Source: AP-15 sp963787425 (lineage in GTDB: Bacteria; Pseudomonadota; Alphaproteobacteria; ATCC43930; CGMCC-115725). From it: 64,000 bases of DNA. The translations under genes were made by a program, and so were the position numbers. The notes below the pieces were generated by a model, which was not told the origin of the DNA, did not search any database, and saw only the letters and a program-made list of their open reading frames with translations. The stretch lies in NCBI GenBank assembly GCA_963787425.1, contig CAWBCV010000006.1, positions 156,427 through 220,426 of the forward strand, given 5' to 3'. Below are positions 46,172 through 54,721 of this stretch, piece after piece (within the stretch, counting starts at the first letter, position 1; the number at the start of each line of letters is the position of its first letter).

Positions 46172-48070
46172 ATGCGGCTTTACGGCGCAATCCAGAAGAT
46201 TGAGCCTCAGGACGACGGGACCGTGCGGGTATACGGGATCGCGACATCCGAGGCTGTGGACGAACAGGGAGAGATTGTGCGGGCGGACGCCATTCGCGCA
46301 GCGATCCCGGACTATATGCGCTTCCCTGCTCTGAGAGAAATGCATCAACTTTCCGCCGCCGGATCGACGCTTGAAGCCGAAGTCTGCGAGGACGGCACTA
46401 CCCGCATTGTCGCCCATGTTGTCGACCCGGTTGCGGTGGCCAAAGTAAGAAATCAGGTCTATCGAGGCTTCTCCATTGGCGGGCGCGTCACGCAGCGCGA
46501 GGCCGGTAACCCGAAAACTATTACGGGTCTCGTGTTGAACGAAATTTCTTTGGTTGACCGACCGGCTAATCCGGAAGCTATTTTCGACTGCTGGAAAGCG
46601 GCAATGCTGCTGGATGCCCCCCTTCGTGTCGCAGCGCCGGTTGTCTCGCAAGGCGGATCCGCCGATACGGAACAGGCCCGGTCGGCACCGCAACCGTTCA
46701 ACGTTCCAATCCAGATTTGGGCATGTACTGTTCTCGATCATCGTCATATGGCCAAAGTGGATGCGCTAAAATGCCTCGAGGGCAGCGCCGCACTAGCAGA
46801 AGACCGGCGCGCGGCCGTCCCCGCAAGGGCAAGGATGGCTGATAATGAAAAAGACAAGACATCCTCGGCTTGTCTGACGAAAGCTCTGCGTGATGTCGGT
46901 CAGATCGCTCGCGTGATTGCTGAGCTCGACTGGTTGAGGGGTGCTCTGGAACTCGAAACGGCCGTCGAGAACGATCAATCCCCGCAGTCGGCGCGACTGC
47001 AGGCGATCATCACTGAACTTTGTGATTTCCTTAGCCGCTTGGCAAACGAGGAAATAGGTGAAACCCCCGGCGATGCGGAAAGCGACGGCTCGCCACTTGG
47101 ATCCGCCATGCCTGAGATGCTCGGTATGGCCGCTGCATCCGACCTTGAACGCGTCGATGCTCCTGGCCCAAAAGACCGACCCAATACACCGCAGCTCGCC
47201 GGCGCCATTGCGAAGTCCAAGCACTCGCGGGGCTACCAGGCGCTGCTGGATACTGCCCAATTTGCGTGCGACCAATGCCTGAAATTGAGCGGGCTATCGG
47301 TCAATGAGCAGGCGAACATGGAGCGGGCACGCGATTATCTGCAGAAAGCTGGTGCAGTGCCCGCCCCGCTCGGGACCGCCGGAAGAATGGAAGATGACAA
47401 CTCTTCGCCAGCTTGGCTAGAATCCTCTATGGGTGACAGCCCGGAGGTCGACACTGTGAAAGTGCTCGGCGTCATCACCAAGGTGCTGTGCAAAAGGGAG
47501 CGTGTCCATCAGAGCCTGATGGATCTGGCTCATGGATGCCTCCAGGCGTTGACAGACGGGCGTGTTTGCGAAGAAGCCGCGAAGCTGGGAGCGCGCCATT
47601 CAAAGGAGACGATGGAGCTTTTCAAAGCGTCGCATCGTCATCTGATTGCGGCCGGAGCGAGATGCGACGCCACGGGCGTCAACGATCCCCGCCCACCGGC
47701 GCAGCTCGCGTCGGAGACGGGCACGCGCAGCGCAGACCTGGCGAACGCACTCCCCGATGAACCCGCGGAAAAGGCGGCGCTGGCGAAGGTTCTGGGAAAG
47801 GTTGTTCCAATGATCGAGCGACTGACGAAAAGAGTCGACGAGATTGCACGGACACCGCTACCCCCCTTGACCATGGCCAAGGGCACCGTTTCGATATCGA
47901 AGCAGCAGGATCGCGAAAGAAATGTTGGCAGCGGCGGCCCAGAGCTGTCGCCGGAAGCAATCGCCGCCGCACTCGCCAAGATGAGCAAGGAGGAACAAAC
48001 GCTGACGCTAATAAAGGCCAGCTATGCGACTCCTATTCGAATTGCCGGCTCAACTGCCGATCAAACTTGA
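46172..48070 (+). CDS. XkdF-type prohead protease with long C-terminal extension
   Basis: The first 150 residues resemble the XkdF/HK97-like prohead protease: EAVDEQGEIVRADAIRAAIP, LREMHQL with the catalytic His (about 58), YRGFSIGGRV with the catalytic Ser (about 101), and LNEISLVDRPANPEA. The remaining 480 residues are polar and helical with a clear coiled-coil tendency and no known domain. They probably act as scaffold, as in fused protease-scaffold genes. It lies upstream of the capsid gene and is separated from it by an intrinsic terminator. Long for this family. Confidence 0.75.
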   Translation: MRLYGAIQKIEPQDDGTVRVYGIATSEAVDEQGEIVRADAIRAAIPDYMRFPALREMHQLSAAGSTLEAEVCEDGTTRIVAHVVDPVAVAKVRNQVYRGFSIGGRVTQREAGNPKTITGLVLNEISLVDRPANPEAIFDCWKAAMLLDAPLRVAAPVVSQGGSADTEQARSAPQPFNVPIQIWACTVLDHRHMAKVDALKCLEGSAALAEDRRAAVPARARMADNEKDKTSSACLTKALRDVGQIARVIAELDWLRGALELETAVENDQSPQSARLQAIITELCDFLSRLANEEIGETPGDAESDGSPLGSAMPEMLGMAAASDLERVDAPGPKDRPNTPQLAGAIAKSKHSRGYQALLDTAQFACDQCLKLSGLSVNEQANMERARDYLQKAGAVPAPLGTAGRMEDDNSSPAWLESSMGDSPEVDTVKVLGVITKVLCKRERVHQSLMDLAHGCLQALTDGRVCEEAAKLGARHSKETMELFKASHRHLIAAGARCDATGVNDPRPPAQLASETGTRSADLANALPDEPAEKAALAKVLGKVVPMIERLTKRVDEIARTPLPPLTMAKGTVSISKQQDRERNVGSGGPELSPEAIAAALAKMSKEEQTLTLIKASYATPIRIAGSTADQT

Positions 48071-48156
48071 AATCTGTAGTCGACCGACGCCGGGAGCAAC
48101 TCGCTCTAGGCGGTGACGGTCATGCACAGCACCATCCGGCCTAACGGCCGTCGCCG

Positions 48157-48183
48157 AGCCCGGTGCCTTGCCCGGGCTTTTTG
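48157..48183 (+). terminator. Intrinsic terminator between prohead protease and capsid genes
   Basis: AGCCCGG (48157-48163), an 8-base loop, CCGGGCT (48172-48178) and TTTTG. A GGCC hairpin lies just before it (GGCCTAACGGCC). The structure lies 28 bases before the capsid start, so the capsid may be read from its own message or by partial read-through. Confidence 0.65.
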
Positions 48184-48210
48184 TTGCCCCCCTTCTCCGG
48201 GAGGAGTTTG

Positions 48211-49711
48211 ATGAACTCAATCACTCGAAGAATCGCTGGAGCTCATGAAAGGGGCCCTGGCACAGCCGGATTTTCGATTAGCCAAATCGATTTCGACTGC
48301 GACCGGCTTATTGGCCTTTGACCTTCAGGCGCCAGCGAAGAACCTCTATCCATTTGTCACTCCACTCAGGAACATTGTTCCACGGGTCGGCGGTGGCGTC
48401 GGCTCCGCAACAAATTGGCGGCAAGTGAACGCGATCATCGGCTCCGGTTTCGATTCGATGGGGTGGGTGCCGGAGGGCCAACGCTCGGGCCAGATGTCAT
48501 ATTCGACCTCGAACAAAACCTCCGCCTTTGTCACCCTCGGTGAGGAAGACGCGGCAACCTTCGAAGCAATCTCCGCCGGCCGGACCTTCGAAGACATCCA
48601 GGCCATGATGGCTTTCCGCCTTCTGCAAAAGATGATGCTGAAGGAGGAGATGGCGATCCTCGCGGGCAACGCCTCATTGACGCTCGGTACTCCTTCTAGT
48701 CCGACCTTATCGGCTTCAGGCGCCGGTGCAACGCTGCCCGCTGCTACCTATTTTGTCAAAGTTGTAGCGCTGACCCTCGAAGGCTACCAGAACACCAGCG
48801 TGTTGGGCGGTGTTGCCACCTCAAAGACAGTGACCGGAGCCGACGGCAAGAGCTTCACGTTGTCTGGGGGCTCCTCGAACATTAGCGCCGAGGCAAGCCA
48901 GGCGGTGACACTCGGTCAGACACTGTTCTGCTCAGTCAACCCGGTCCAGGGCGCGGTCGCTTATGCTTGGTATTTGTCGACCACGAGCGGCAGCGAGACA
49001 TTGCAGGCCATCACGACAATCAACAGTCTAGCCATAGCCGCGCCCCTTAGCGCTGGCGCCCAGTCGCAGAGCGTCATTACAGCCGACAACTCCGCCAACC
49101 CGAGTTACGCCTATGACGGACTTTTGACGACGGCGCTGAAACCGGGGTCAAATGCCTACCTTAATGTCATGCCGACCGGGACGGCAGGGACTGGCACGCC
49201 GCTGACCGCATCCGGCCGTGGCTCGATCGTCGAGATCGACACGATGTTCCAGAAAATGTGGGACAATTTTCAAGTGTCGCCGACGGTTCTCTATGTCAAC
49301 TCGCAGGAGTTGAAGAACATAACGGCAAAGGTGCTGTCGAATGCCTCGGGTCCCTTGCTGCGCTATGATAGTCCCGCTGACGGCAGCGACGGTGAGTATC
49401 AGCTGACCGCGTCCGGAGTCGTTCAGTTTTATTACAATCCCTTCGCCCTGAATGGGGGCCTTCGCATTCCGATCCGAATTCACCCGAAGGTGCCGCCCGG
49501 AACGGTAATCGGTTGGGCCGAGAATCTGCCTATCCAGTACCAGTCGAACGAGGTACCGAACGTCGCCGAGATCAAGACCCGGCAAGATTACTACCAAATC
49601 GATTGGCCGATCGTCACGCGCCAGCGCCAGGTCGGTGTTTACGCCGAGGAGGTACTGGCGGTCTATGCGCCTTTTGCGATGGGCGTCATTTGCAACATCG
49701 CAAACGGGTGA
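48211..49711 (+). CDS. Major capsid protein (HK97-like), start region frameshifted
   Basis: An ideal GGGAGGAG precedes ATG 48211. GAACTC at 48213-48218 carries an extra A. Without it the N-terminus reads MTQSLEESLELMKGALAQPD and joins the long frame (in-frame ATG at 48245), total 499 residues. The body has NWRQVNAIIGSGFDSMGWVP, EDAATFEAISAGRTFEDIQA, and the C-terminal RQVGVYAEEVLAVYAPFAMG, as in HK97-fold capsids. Residues of about 155-260 form an Ig-like insertion rich in Ser, Thr and Gly (TYFVKVVALTLEGYQNTSVL), probably a surface decoration. The context of the shift is GANTC. Confidence 0.8.
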
Positions 49712-49716
49712 CGCTA

Positions 49717-50175
49717 ATGCTCGAGATCTCGACGCTTTCTTTGAAGGCGTCGGTCGTGCGAGCCCCCGGGTCAAGCCCGGGGGTCTTGCTCGGTGGGGAC
49801 CTGATACCGCTACATGCCGCTTTTAGCCAAGATGAGGCCAATCACGGGGCAGCACGGTATTCAGTCGATAACGACGGCCTGATCCAAGTGCCTCTGGAGG
49901 CTGTCGGCCCCCTGACGACAATCGGGGGGTTCGTATTGGCCAAGACCGGCGGCAACGTGATTTCCGCCGGCGTGCTCACGCTGCACCACGACGATGCTGC
50001 GGGGTGTTCCTATGCCGGTCGCCAATTTCTCAGCGATTCGCACGGGGACGTGCGCGTGCCGGCCGAAGCCGCTTCCGAGCTGTTGGCGCACGGCTTCGTC
50101 CCCGTTTTTGAGGAGACGATGTTAGCGTTGGGTCGAGCGAAATCGTCGCCGAGCAATCGTTCGAAAAAGGGCTGA
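49717..50175 (+). CDS. Phage head protein of unknown function
   Basis: ATG 49717 (or GTG 49708) gives a 152-residue product: SLKASVVRAPG, HAAFSQDEANHGAARYSVDN, VFEETMLALGRAKSS. It directly follows the capsid and precedes the head-tail connector, a place often held by head-completion or decoration proteins. A palindromic repeat interrupts codons 13-25 (see 49763). No family recognised. Confidence 0.5.
   Translation: MLEISTLSLKASVVRAPGSSPGVLLGGDLIPLHAAFSQDEANHGAARYSVDNDGLIQVPLEAVGPLTTIGGFVLAKTGGNVISAGVLTLHHDDAAGCSYAGRQFLSDSHGDVRVPAEAASELLAHGFVPVFEETMLALGRAKSSPSNRSKKG
49763..49783. repeat. Short palindromic repeat (copy 1)
   Basis: CCCCCGGG (49763-49770), 5-base loop, CCCGGGGG (49776-49783), a perfect 8-bp hairpin inside the gene at 49717, encoding APGSSPG. 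It matches the copy at 53153 in arms, loop length and reading frame. Confidence 0.7.
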
Positions 50176-50178
50176 TCA

Positions 50179-50811
50179 GTGACCTTCGGGGATCTGACGA
50201 CGCTCGCCGACGTTAAGGCGTGGCTGCAAACCGGGCAGGCCGCCTTTCCGGCAACTGACGACGCGCTGCTTACCCGTCTCGTTACGGCGGCAAGTCAATA
50301 TATCCAGACCTGGCTGAACCGTCAAATCGCGGCGGCCGATTTCCTCGAAGTGCGCGACGGAACTGGAGGCCAAAGGCTGCAATTCGCGTGCTTTCCGGTC
50401 ACTGCAGTGCTGTCGTTGACCATCGACGGTCAAGATGTTCCTGCGGCGGCCCCGTTCAACGCAGCGGGCTACCGGTTCAGTTCCACACAGCTTTCGGTTC
50501 GCGGCTACAGGTTCAAGCGCGGGGCCCAGAACGTTGTTATCGCCTATACGGCCGGGTATTCGACTACTCCGCCCGAAGTCGCACAGGCATGCATCGAGCT
50601 CGTCTCGCTGCGCTACCGGGAGCGTACGCGCATCGGCGAAGTCTCGAGATCGTTGGGCGGTGCAGAGACAGTCGCCTACGTGCAAAAGGATATGAGCGAT
50701 GCGATCAAGACATTGCTGCAACAATATCGTCTGATTGCACCGATCGTCCCGATCCAACCAGCACCGGCGGTAGGCGCCACCGATCCCACGATAATATCCG
50801 GCGTCCTATGA
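50179..50811 (+). CDS. Phage head-tail connector protein (gp6-like)
   Basis: GTG 50179 starts a 210-residue protein. The N-terminal helices (LTTLADVKAWLQTGQAAFPA...LLTRLVTAASQYIQTWLNRQ) and the later IAYTAGYSTTPPEVAQACIE are the hallmarks of the gp6/HK97 connector family, which sits under the portal. It overlaps the next gene by ATGA-type junction (50808-50811). Confidence 0.8.
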   Translation: MTFGDLTTLADVKAWLQTGQAAFPATDDALLTRLVTAASQYIQTWLNRQIAAADFLEVRDGTGGQRLQFACFPVTAVLSLTIDGQDVPAAAPFNAAGYRFSSTQLSVRGYRFKRGAQNVVIAYTAGYSTTPPEVAQACIELVSLRYRERTRIGEVSRSLGGAETVAYVQKDMSDAIKTLLQQYRLIAPIVPIQPAPAVGATDPTIISGVL

Positions 50812-51281
50812 TTATTGCCCGTCTCGTTGGCGACGACGCAGTGCTGGCTTGGCTGCGCGCCACTCCGGATCTGGCCGCTTCGGGGCTCGCCCGTGCGATA
50901 ACCACGCTCGGGATCGAACTTCAGAGCAAGATCCAGCAGGATGAGCTCACGGGCCAAACCCCCGCTGGCCGCTCGGGGTCATTCGGGTCAAGCACAAGTC
51001 TGCATCTTGATCAGAGTGACGACAGGATTGCAGCAACGGTTTCCAGCGACAGCGAATATGCCCACACTCACAGATATGGTGCGGTTGGCGTCGGAGCGAA
51101 GCTGCGCCGTATCACAAAGGCGTTCGGACGCCCGACACCTAGGAAGGCGATCAATGTGCGCTCAGACCGTCGCCGGATAGACGTTCCGAAACCTTCTTTT
51201 TTGAGCTCGGCACTCGAAGATATGGACCCTGCGATACGCGATGAAGTGGAAGCGGCATTGCGCGAGGTACTAACGCGATGA
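50808..51281 (+). CDS. HK97 gp10-like tail-completion protein
   Basis: The 157-residue product from ATG 50808 has AITTLGIELQSKIQQDELTG, GRSGSFGSSTSLH and YAHTHRYGAVGVG, the pattern of HK97 gp10-type neck/tail components (helix, then a beta domain with E/H-Y-G). It is coupled by overlapping stop and start to both neighbours. It probably caps the connector-tail junction. Confidence 0.75.
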   Translation: MIIARLVGDDAVLAWLRATPDLAASGLARAITTLGIELQSKIQQDELTGQTPAGRSGSFGSSTSLHLDQSDDRIAATVSSDSEYAHTHRYGAVGVGAKLRRITKAFGRPTPRKAINVRSDRRRIDVPKPSFLSSALEDMDPAIRDEVEAALREVLTR

Positions 51282-51400
51282 TGATCGCTCGGCATATAAT
51301 CTTTACTTTATCCTCGATATCAGAAGCGACAGGTGTCGCTTTATCGACAGGCATCGCAGCAGTGGATCGCCGCGGCTTGGCATTCAAAATCGACAGATGA
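51278..51400 (+). CDS. 40-residue phage microprotein
   Basis: ATG 51278 overlaps the previous stop (ATGA), and the stop at 51398-51400 overlaps the next ATG (51397, ATGA). The peptide has a central neutral stretch (IIFTLSSISEATGVALSTG) between basic ends. Coupling at both ends in an otherwise gapless string of genes argues for a real gene. Function unknown. Confidence 0.5.
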   Translation: MMIARHIIFTLSSISEATGVALSTGIAAVDRRGLAFKIDR

Positions 51401-51831
51401 TAGTTCGTGAAACGATCTACGCCGCATTATGGGAGCTCGGCGCGAGTGCGGCGCAGTTCGCCAGTACAAATCGGCGTCTACGACATTGGGCGGACGTTGC
51501 TCCGGCGGAGCAGCCGGCGTTGTTCATGAGCGAAAAAGGGGGCCAAGCCGCGATAAAAAAGCTTGGCGCGCCGATCGTATGGACACTCTACGCCGAATTT
51601 TACTTGTACGCCCATTCAAGCGACCCCTCTCTGGCGCCAGCAGCGATTTTGAACCCGCTGCTCGACGCTCTCGAAGCCGCGCTCGCACCGTCACCGACGA
51701 CTGGGATCCAGAACCTTGGGCTGCCTCAAATGGTTCAGCACGCCTACATAGCGGGCAAGATTCAGACTGACGAAGGTGTACTTGGGGATCAGGCGATAGC
51801 GATCGTACCCGTCGAAATACTCTGCCTTTGA
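51397..51831 (+). CDS. DUF3168-like tail terminator protein
   Basis: The 144-residue product reads IVRETIYAALWELGASAAQF...VWTLYAEFYLYAHSSDPSLA...NPLLDALEAALAPSP, resembling the DUF3168/gpU-like tail terminator family. It follows the gp10-like gene, the normal position for this role. Start ATG 51397 by ATGA overlap with the microprotein. Confidence 0.65.
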   Translation: MIVRETIYAALWELGASAAQFASTNRRLRHWADVAPAEQPALFMSEKGGQAAIKKLGAPIVWTLYAEFYLYAHSSDPSLAPAAILNPLLDALEAALAPSPTTGIQNLGLPQMVQHAYIAGKIQTDEGVLGDQAIAIVPVEILCL

Positions 51832-51918
51832 CGTTCGTGCGTCCAATCAAGGCAGGCGTCTGTTGAGGTGGTGCCTCTCGTTGTCCTTCAATGCGCCTTT
51901 TATTCAAAGGAGTGGCCA

Positions 51919-52098
51919 ATGGCCGAGGAAGATTATTGCGCCAACGAGGCCGCAGCGGCTCGTTCGATCGAGCAGCTGATTGAACGTTGGTGGGCCGACC
52001 ATTTCCCGGGCTCGGCAGTCGCCCGCGACACGCAGGCCTGGAATATCGCCCACGCCGCCAAGGAAAGGCTGAAGCGGCTCTTGAAGGGGAGTAAATGA
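51919..52098 (+). CDS. Small helical phage protein
   Basis: The 59-residue product starts at ATG 51919 with AAAGGAG seven bases upstream; an upstream extension to 51868 lacks support. It is charged and helical (AAARSIEQLIERWWADHFPG). It directly precedes the tail-tube gene. No family recognised. Confidence 0.55.
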   Translation: MAEEDYCANEAAAARSIEQLIERWWADHFPGSAVARDTQAWNIAHAAKERLKRLLKGSK

Positions 52099-52099
52099 C

Positions 52100-52846
52100 A
52101 TGCAATTAAGCTTCGGCTCCGGCGCAGTGTGGGGAGAACGCACCGATGTGATCGGGTCGGGCATCGGTCCACGACAATTCGGCGTGCTGCAGGACATACA
52201 GATCGATTTCGACTGGAGTGATAAAGAGCTCTACGGCCAGCTCCAGTTCCCCGTGGCGATAGCCCGTGGGCAGGGAAAGATAACCGGGAAAGCTAAATTC
52301 GCGCAGATCCTCGGTTTGCTGTATTCGGACCTTTTTTTCGGGGTGACGCCAGCTACGGGGCAATTCGCCGTTTCGCAGCTGGAGGCCGCGACGGTTCCGG
52401 CGACGACGCCTTACACCGTTATCCCCGCCAATGCGGCAAGCTACGATGATGATCTCGGCATCAGCTACGCCGCAACCGGCAAGCGTTTCAACCGGGTGAC
52501 CACGCCGTCGGCTGCCGGCCAATACTCGGTCAACTTCGCTACCGGTGCGTATATTTTTTCCTCTTCCGACGCTAGTGCCGCGATTTTGATCTCCTACACA
52601 TACAACGTCGCGACAAGCGGCAACAGGCTGACGCTCGCGAACCAGCCGATGGGTATTACTCCCACCTTCAAGGCGACGTTTTACACTGCCTACAACGGAA
52701 GCGGCACCGCGCTCCGTCTGAACGCGTGCACGGCAAATAAATTGTCACTGCCGACCAAGCTCGATACTTGGACGATTAGCGAGCTGGATTTCATGGCTTT
52801 TGCCGACGCTTCTGGAACGATCGGCTATCTGAGTGCAGTAGAGTGA
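52100..52846 (+). CDS. Major tail (tube) protein
   Basis: The 248-residue protein starts at ATG 52100, 13 bases after GGGGAG. It is beta-rich with features of tail-tube proteins: SFGSGAVWGERTDVIGSGIG, IQIDFDWSDKELYGQLQFPV, and DTWTISELDFMAFADASGTI near the end. It is followed by the chaperone and tape measure as in other siphoviruses. Family by synteny and fold pattern. Confidence 0.75.
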   Translation: MQLSFGSGAVWGERTDVIGSGIGPRQFGVLQDIQIDFDWSDKELYGQLQFPVAIARGQGKITGKAKFAQILGLLYSDLFFGVTPATGQFAVSQLEAATVPATTPYTVIPANAASYDDDLGISYAATGKRFNRVTTPSAAGQYSVNFATGAYIFSSSDASAAILISYTYNVATSGNRLTLANQPMGITPTFKATFYTAYNGSGTALRLNACTANKLSLPTKLDTWTISELDFMAFADASGTIGYLSAVE

Positions 52847-53283
52847 TGATCCCCGGTGTGGCGGTCGCAATGGGCGGCCAAGATTGGATAGTTCCGCCAC
52901 TTACCCTTGGCCAGCTCCGTCGGTTGATGCCCGAGGTAAGGCAACTGACCGAAATCGGCGCGTCGATGGGCGAAGCGCAAATCAAGGTGCTGATCGACAT
53001 TGTCACCGCGGCGCTGCAGCGCAACTATCCCGAGACGACGCCAGACAGAGTCGAAAATTTGCTCGATCTCGGGAATGCTAGTGTCGTCCTGAATGCCGTC
53101 CTGACCGGCTCCGGCCTGAAGCCAGGAGGAACCGCTATGGGGGAAGCGCCTGCCCCCGGGACCAGCCCGGGGGCGGCCAATGCGAGCGCCAGGTCAGTTT
53201 CGGACATGATATCGGGGACGGTGACCCCTGGCGAGAAATCTATGGTCTCCTCGCGACCGCCTGTGGATACAGCTACCCGATAA
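52843..53283 (+). CDS. Tail assembly chaperone, upstream part
   Basis: The 146-residue product (DWIVPPLTLGQLRRLMPEVR...IKVLIDIVTAALQRNYPETT) is the helical N-terminal half of a lambda gpG-like tail assembly chaperone. It overlaps the tube gene by ATGA. Its last 65 codons are not conserved-looking. The conserved continuation lies in the -1 frame (53082-53564) without its own start codon upstream of the conserved part, implying a -1 ribosomal frameshift as in lambda G/GT. Confidence 0.7.
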   Translation: MMIPGVAVAMGGQDWIVPPLTLGQLRRLMPEVRQLTEIGASMGEAQIKVLIDIVTAALQRNYPETTPDRVENLLDLGNASVVLNAVLTGSGLKPGGTAMGEAPAPGTSPGAANASARSVSDMISGTVTPGEKSMVSSRPPVDTATR

Positions 53284-53564
53284 TTGACGAGATGACGCTC
53301 TTCCAGATCGAAGAGCTGACATCCTACTGGGCACAGCACCCACCGGTGCACTTACTGGTCGCGGCCTATCTTGGCGTCGGCAAAAATAGAAGCGCACGGC
53401 TGCCGCCGACGTCGATGGGACGAGGACCGCGACCGAGTTCGGATTCCAGCGCATTGCTCGCCCAGATGGGGCCTGGGTTTGGCGCCGGAGACGTCAATGC
53501 CGGGCTCTCGCCCGTAGTCCTAGATTTTGCCGAACTCCGCCTTCGGGCGGAAATCCCCGACTAG
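53082..53564 (+). CDS. Tail assembly chaperone, -1 frameshift extension
   Basis: Frame 0 is open from 53082. It contains DPWREIYGLLATACGYSYPI and ELTSYWAQHPPVHLLVAAYL, typical of the C-terminal part of GTA-like and siphovirus chaperones. No ATG, GTG or TTG occurs before 53292, which would cut off the first conserved half. It is therefore probably made as a fusion with the gene at 52843. A GGGGGAA run (53139-53145) lies 7 bases before a stable hairpin, a plausible slip signal. A sequencing deletion cannot be excluded. Confidence 0.6.
   Translation, partial: CRPECRPDRLRPEARRNRYGGSACPRDQPGGGQCERQVSFGHDIGDGDPWREIYGLLATACGYSYPIIDEMTLFQIEELTSYWAQHPPVHLLVAAYLGVGKNRSARLPPTSMGRGPRPSSDSSALLAQMGPGFGAGDVNAGLSPVVLDFAELRLRAEIPD
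53153..53173. repeat. Short palindromic repeat (copy 2)
   Basis: CCCCCGGG (53153-53160), 5-base loop, CCCGGGGG (53166-53173), encoding APGTSPG in the chaperone frame. Same arms and loop length as the copy at 49763. It lies within the window where the -1 frameshift must occur. Confidence 0.7.
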
Positions 53565-53629
53565 GCATCCCCAGAAATCAGAGCAATTCGCAAGCAGCGG
53601 CGAAGGCAGTTTGTTAGCAAGAGGCTATA

Positions 53630-54721
53630 ATGGCCGATATTGAAACGAGCGTCGTTATCAGCGCCCAAATTGACGGCCTCCGATCCGGAATGGAGGCCGC
53701 ATCAAATTCTGTTCAAGCGGCGACCGATGCGATGCGCACTCAACTTGCCGGGCTCGGCGACATTGCCCAACAGGCGCAGTCACAGCTTAACGCCGCTACC
53801 GGCCAAATCGGAACCGGGATCGGTGCACTGCAGACCAAAGCTGCCGACCTCGCGGGGTCGATAGGCGCGGGCATGACGCCGAGTAGCGGGCTCGGAGATG
53901 CCTCCAGCATTGTCCAGCCCAGTCCCGCGTCGGACAACGGAAACGATGCTGCCGCTGATGAAAAGCTGTGGGGAGAAGAGCTGCTTACCTACCAGAAGTT
54001 TCAGAGCGACAAGGGAAAGCTCGATCTTCAGGCAGCGCAAACCAGCCAAAGAACCTGGCAGAGCCTGATGCAGCCGATCCAACGTGCCTTCGATACCTCG
54101 ATCACCGGCATGATATTGGGTACTACGACATTGCAAAAGGCGGTGGCGAACATCGCGCAGTCGATACTTGCCGAATTTGTCAACCTGGGAGTCAAGATGG
54201 CGACCAACTGGATTGCCAGTGAGCTCGCTATGACAACCGCAACCGAGGCCGGCGCTGCAGCTCGCACCGCAGCCGATGGCGAGGGAATGGCAGCCGGACT
54301 GGCGATCAAGGCGGCCAATGCGATCAAAAGCATCGCGACCGATTCAGCGCAGGCGTTCTCGGGCATCTTTGCATTCCTGGCTCCGCTTATGGGGCCGGCT
54401 GCGGCCGGGCCGGCCGCAGCCGGAGAAGCCACCGTAATGGCAGCCGCCGGCGGTATTGCCTCTGCGGCGGGGGGCTGGATGGTCCCGTCTGATCAGCTGG
54501 CTATGGTGCATCAAAACGAAATGATCTTGCCGGCGAATATCAGCCAAGGCCTTCAGAACATGATCTCCGCAAATGCCGGCGCTGGGTCTGGTGCGGTCGT
54601 GGTCAACGTGTCAGCGATCGACAGTCAGGACGTGAAGCGGTTTTTCCAGAGCAATGGCAGCCTTCTCGTCAATGCCCTTAACAAGGCAATGCGCAACGGT
54701 TCGACGCTGCGGACGGCGTGA
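53630..54721 (+). CDS. Tail tape-measure protein (short)
   Basis: The 363-residue protein has an Ala/Gln-rich helical N-terminus (about residues 1-100), a linker, a helical middle part (IQRAFDTSITGMILGTTTLQ, NIAQSILAEFVNLGVKMATN), and an Ala/Gly hydrophobic segment (GIFAFLAPLMGPAAAGPAAA). It ends NEMILPANISQGL...VNALNKAMRNGSTLRTA. This is the usual tape-measure layout, and it lies between the chaperone and DUF2460. The short length predicts a short tail, as in gene transfer agents. Confidence 0.75.
   Translation: MADIETSVVISAQIDGLRSGMEAASNSVQAATDAMRTQLAGLGDIAQQAQSQLNAATGQIGTGIGALQTKAADLAGSIGAGMTPSSGLGDASSIVQPSPASDNGNDAAADEKLWGEELLTYQKFQSDKGKLDLQAAQTSQRTWQSLMQPIQRAFDTSITGMILGTTTLQKAVANIAQSILAEFVNLGVKMATNWIASELAMTTATEAGAAARTAADGEGMAAGLAIKAANAIKSIATDSAQAFSGIFAFLAPLMGPAAAGPAAAGEATVMAAAGGIASAAGGWMVPSDQLAMVHQNEMILPANISQGLQNMISANAGAGSGAVVVNVSAIDSQDVKRFFQSNGSLLVNALNKAMRNGSTLRTA

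Noticed and set aside
53208..53213. GATATC in the tail chaperone as another GANNTC insertion
   Set aside because: An extra base there would give a +1 shift; the shift needed is -1, so recoding or a deletion is required.
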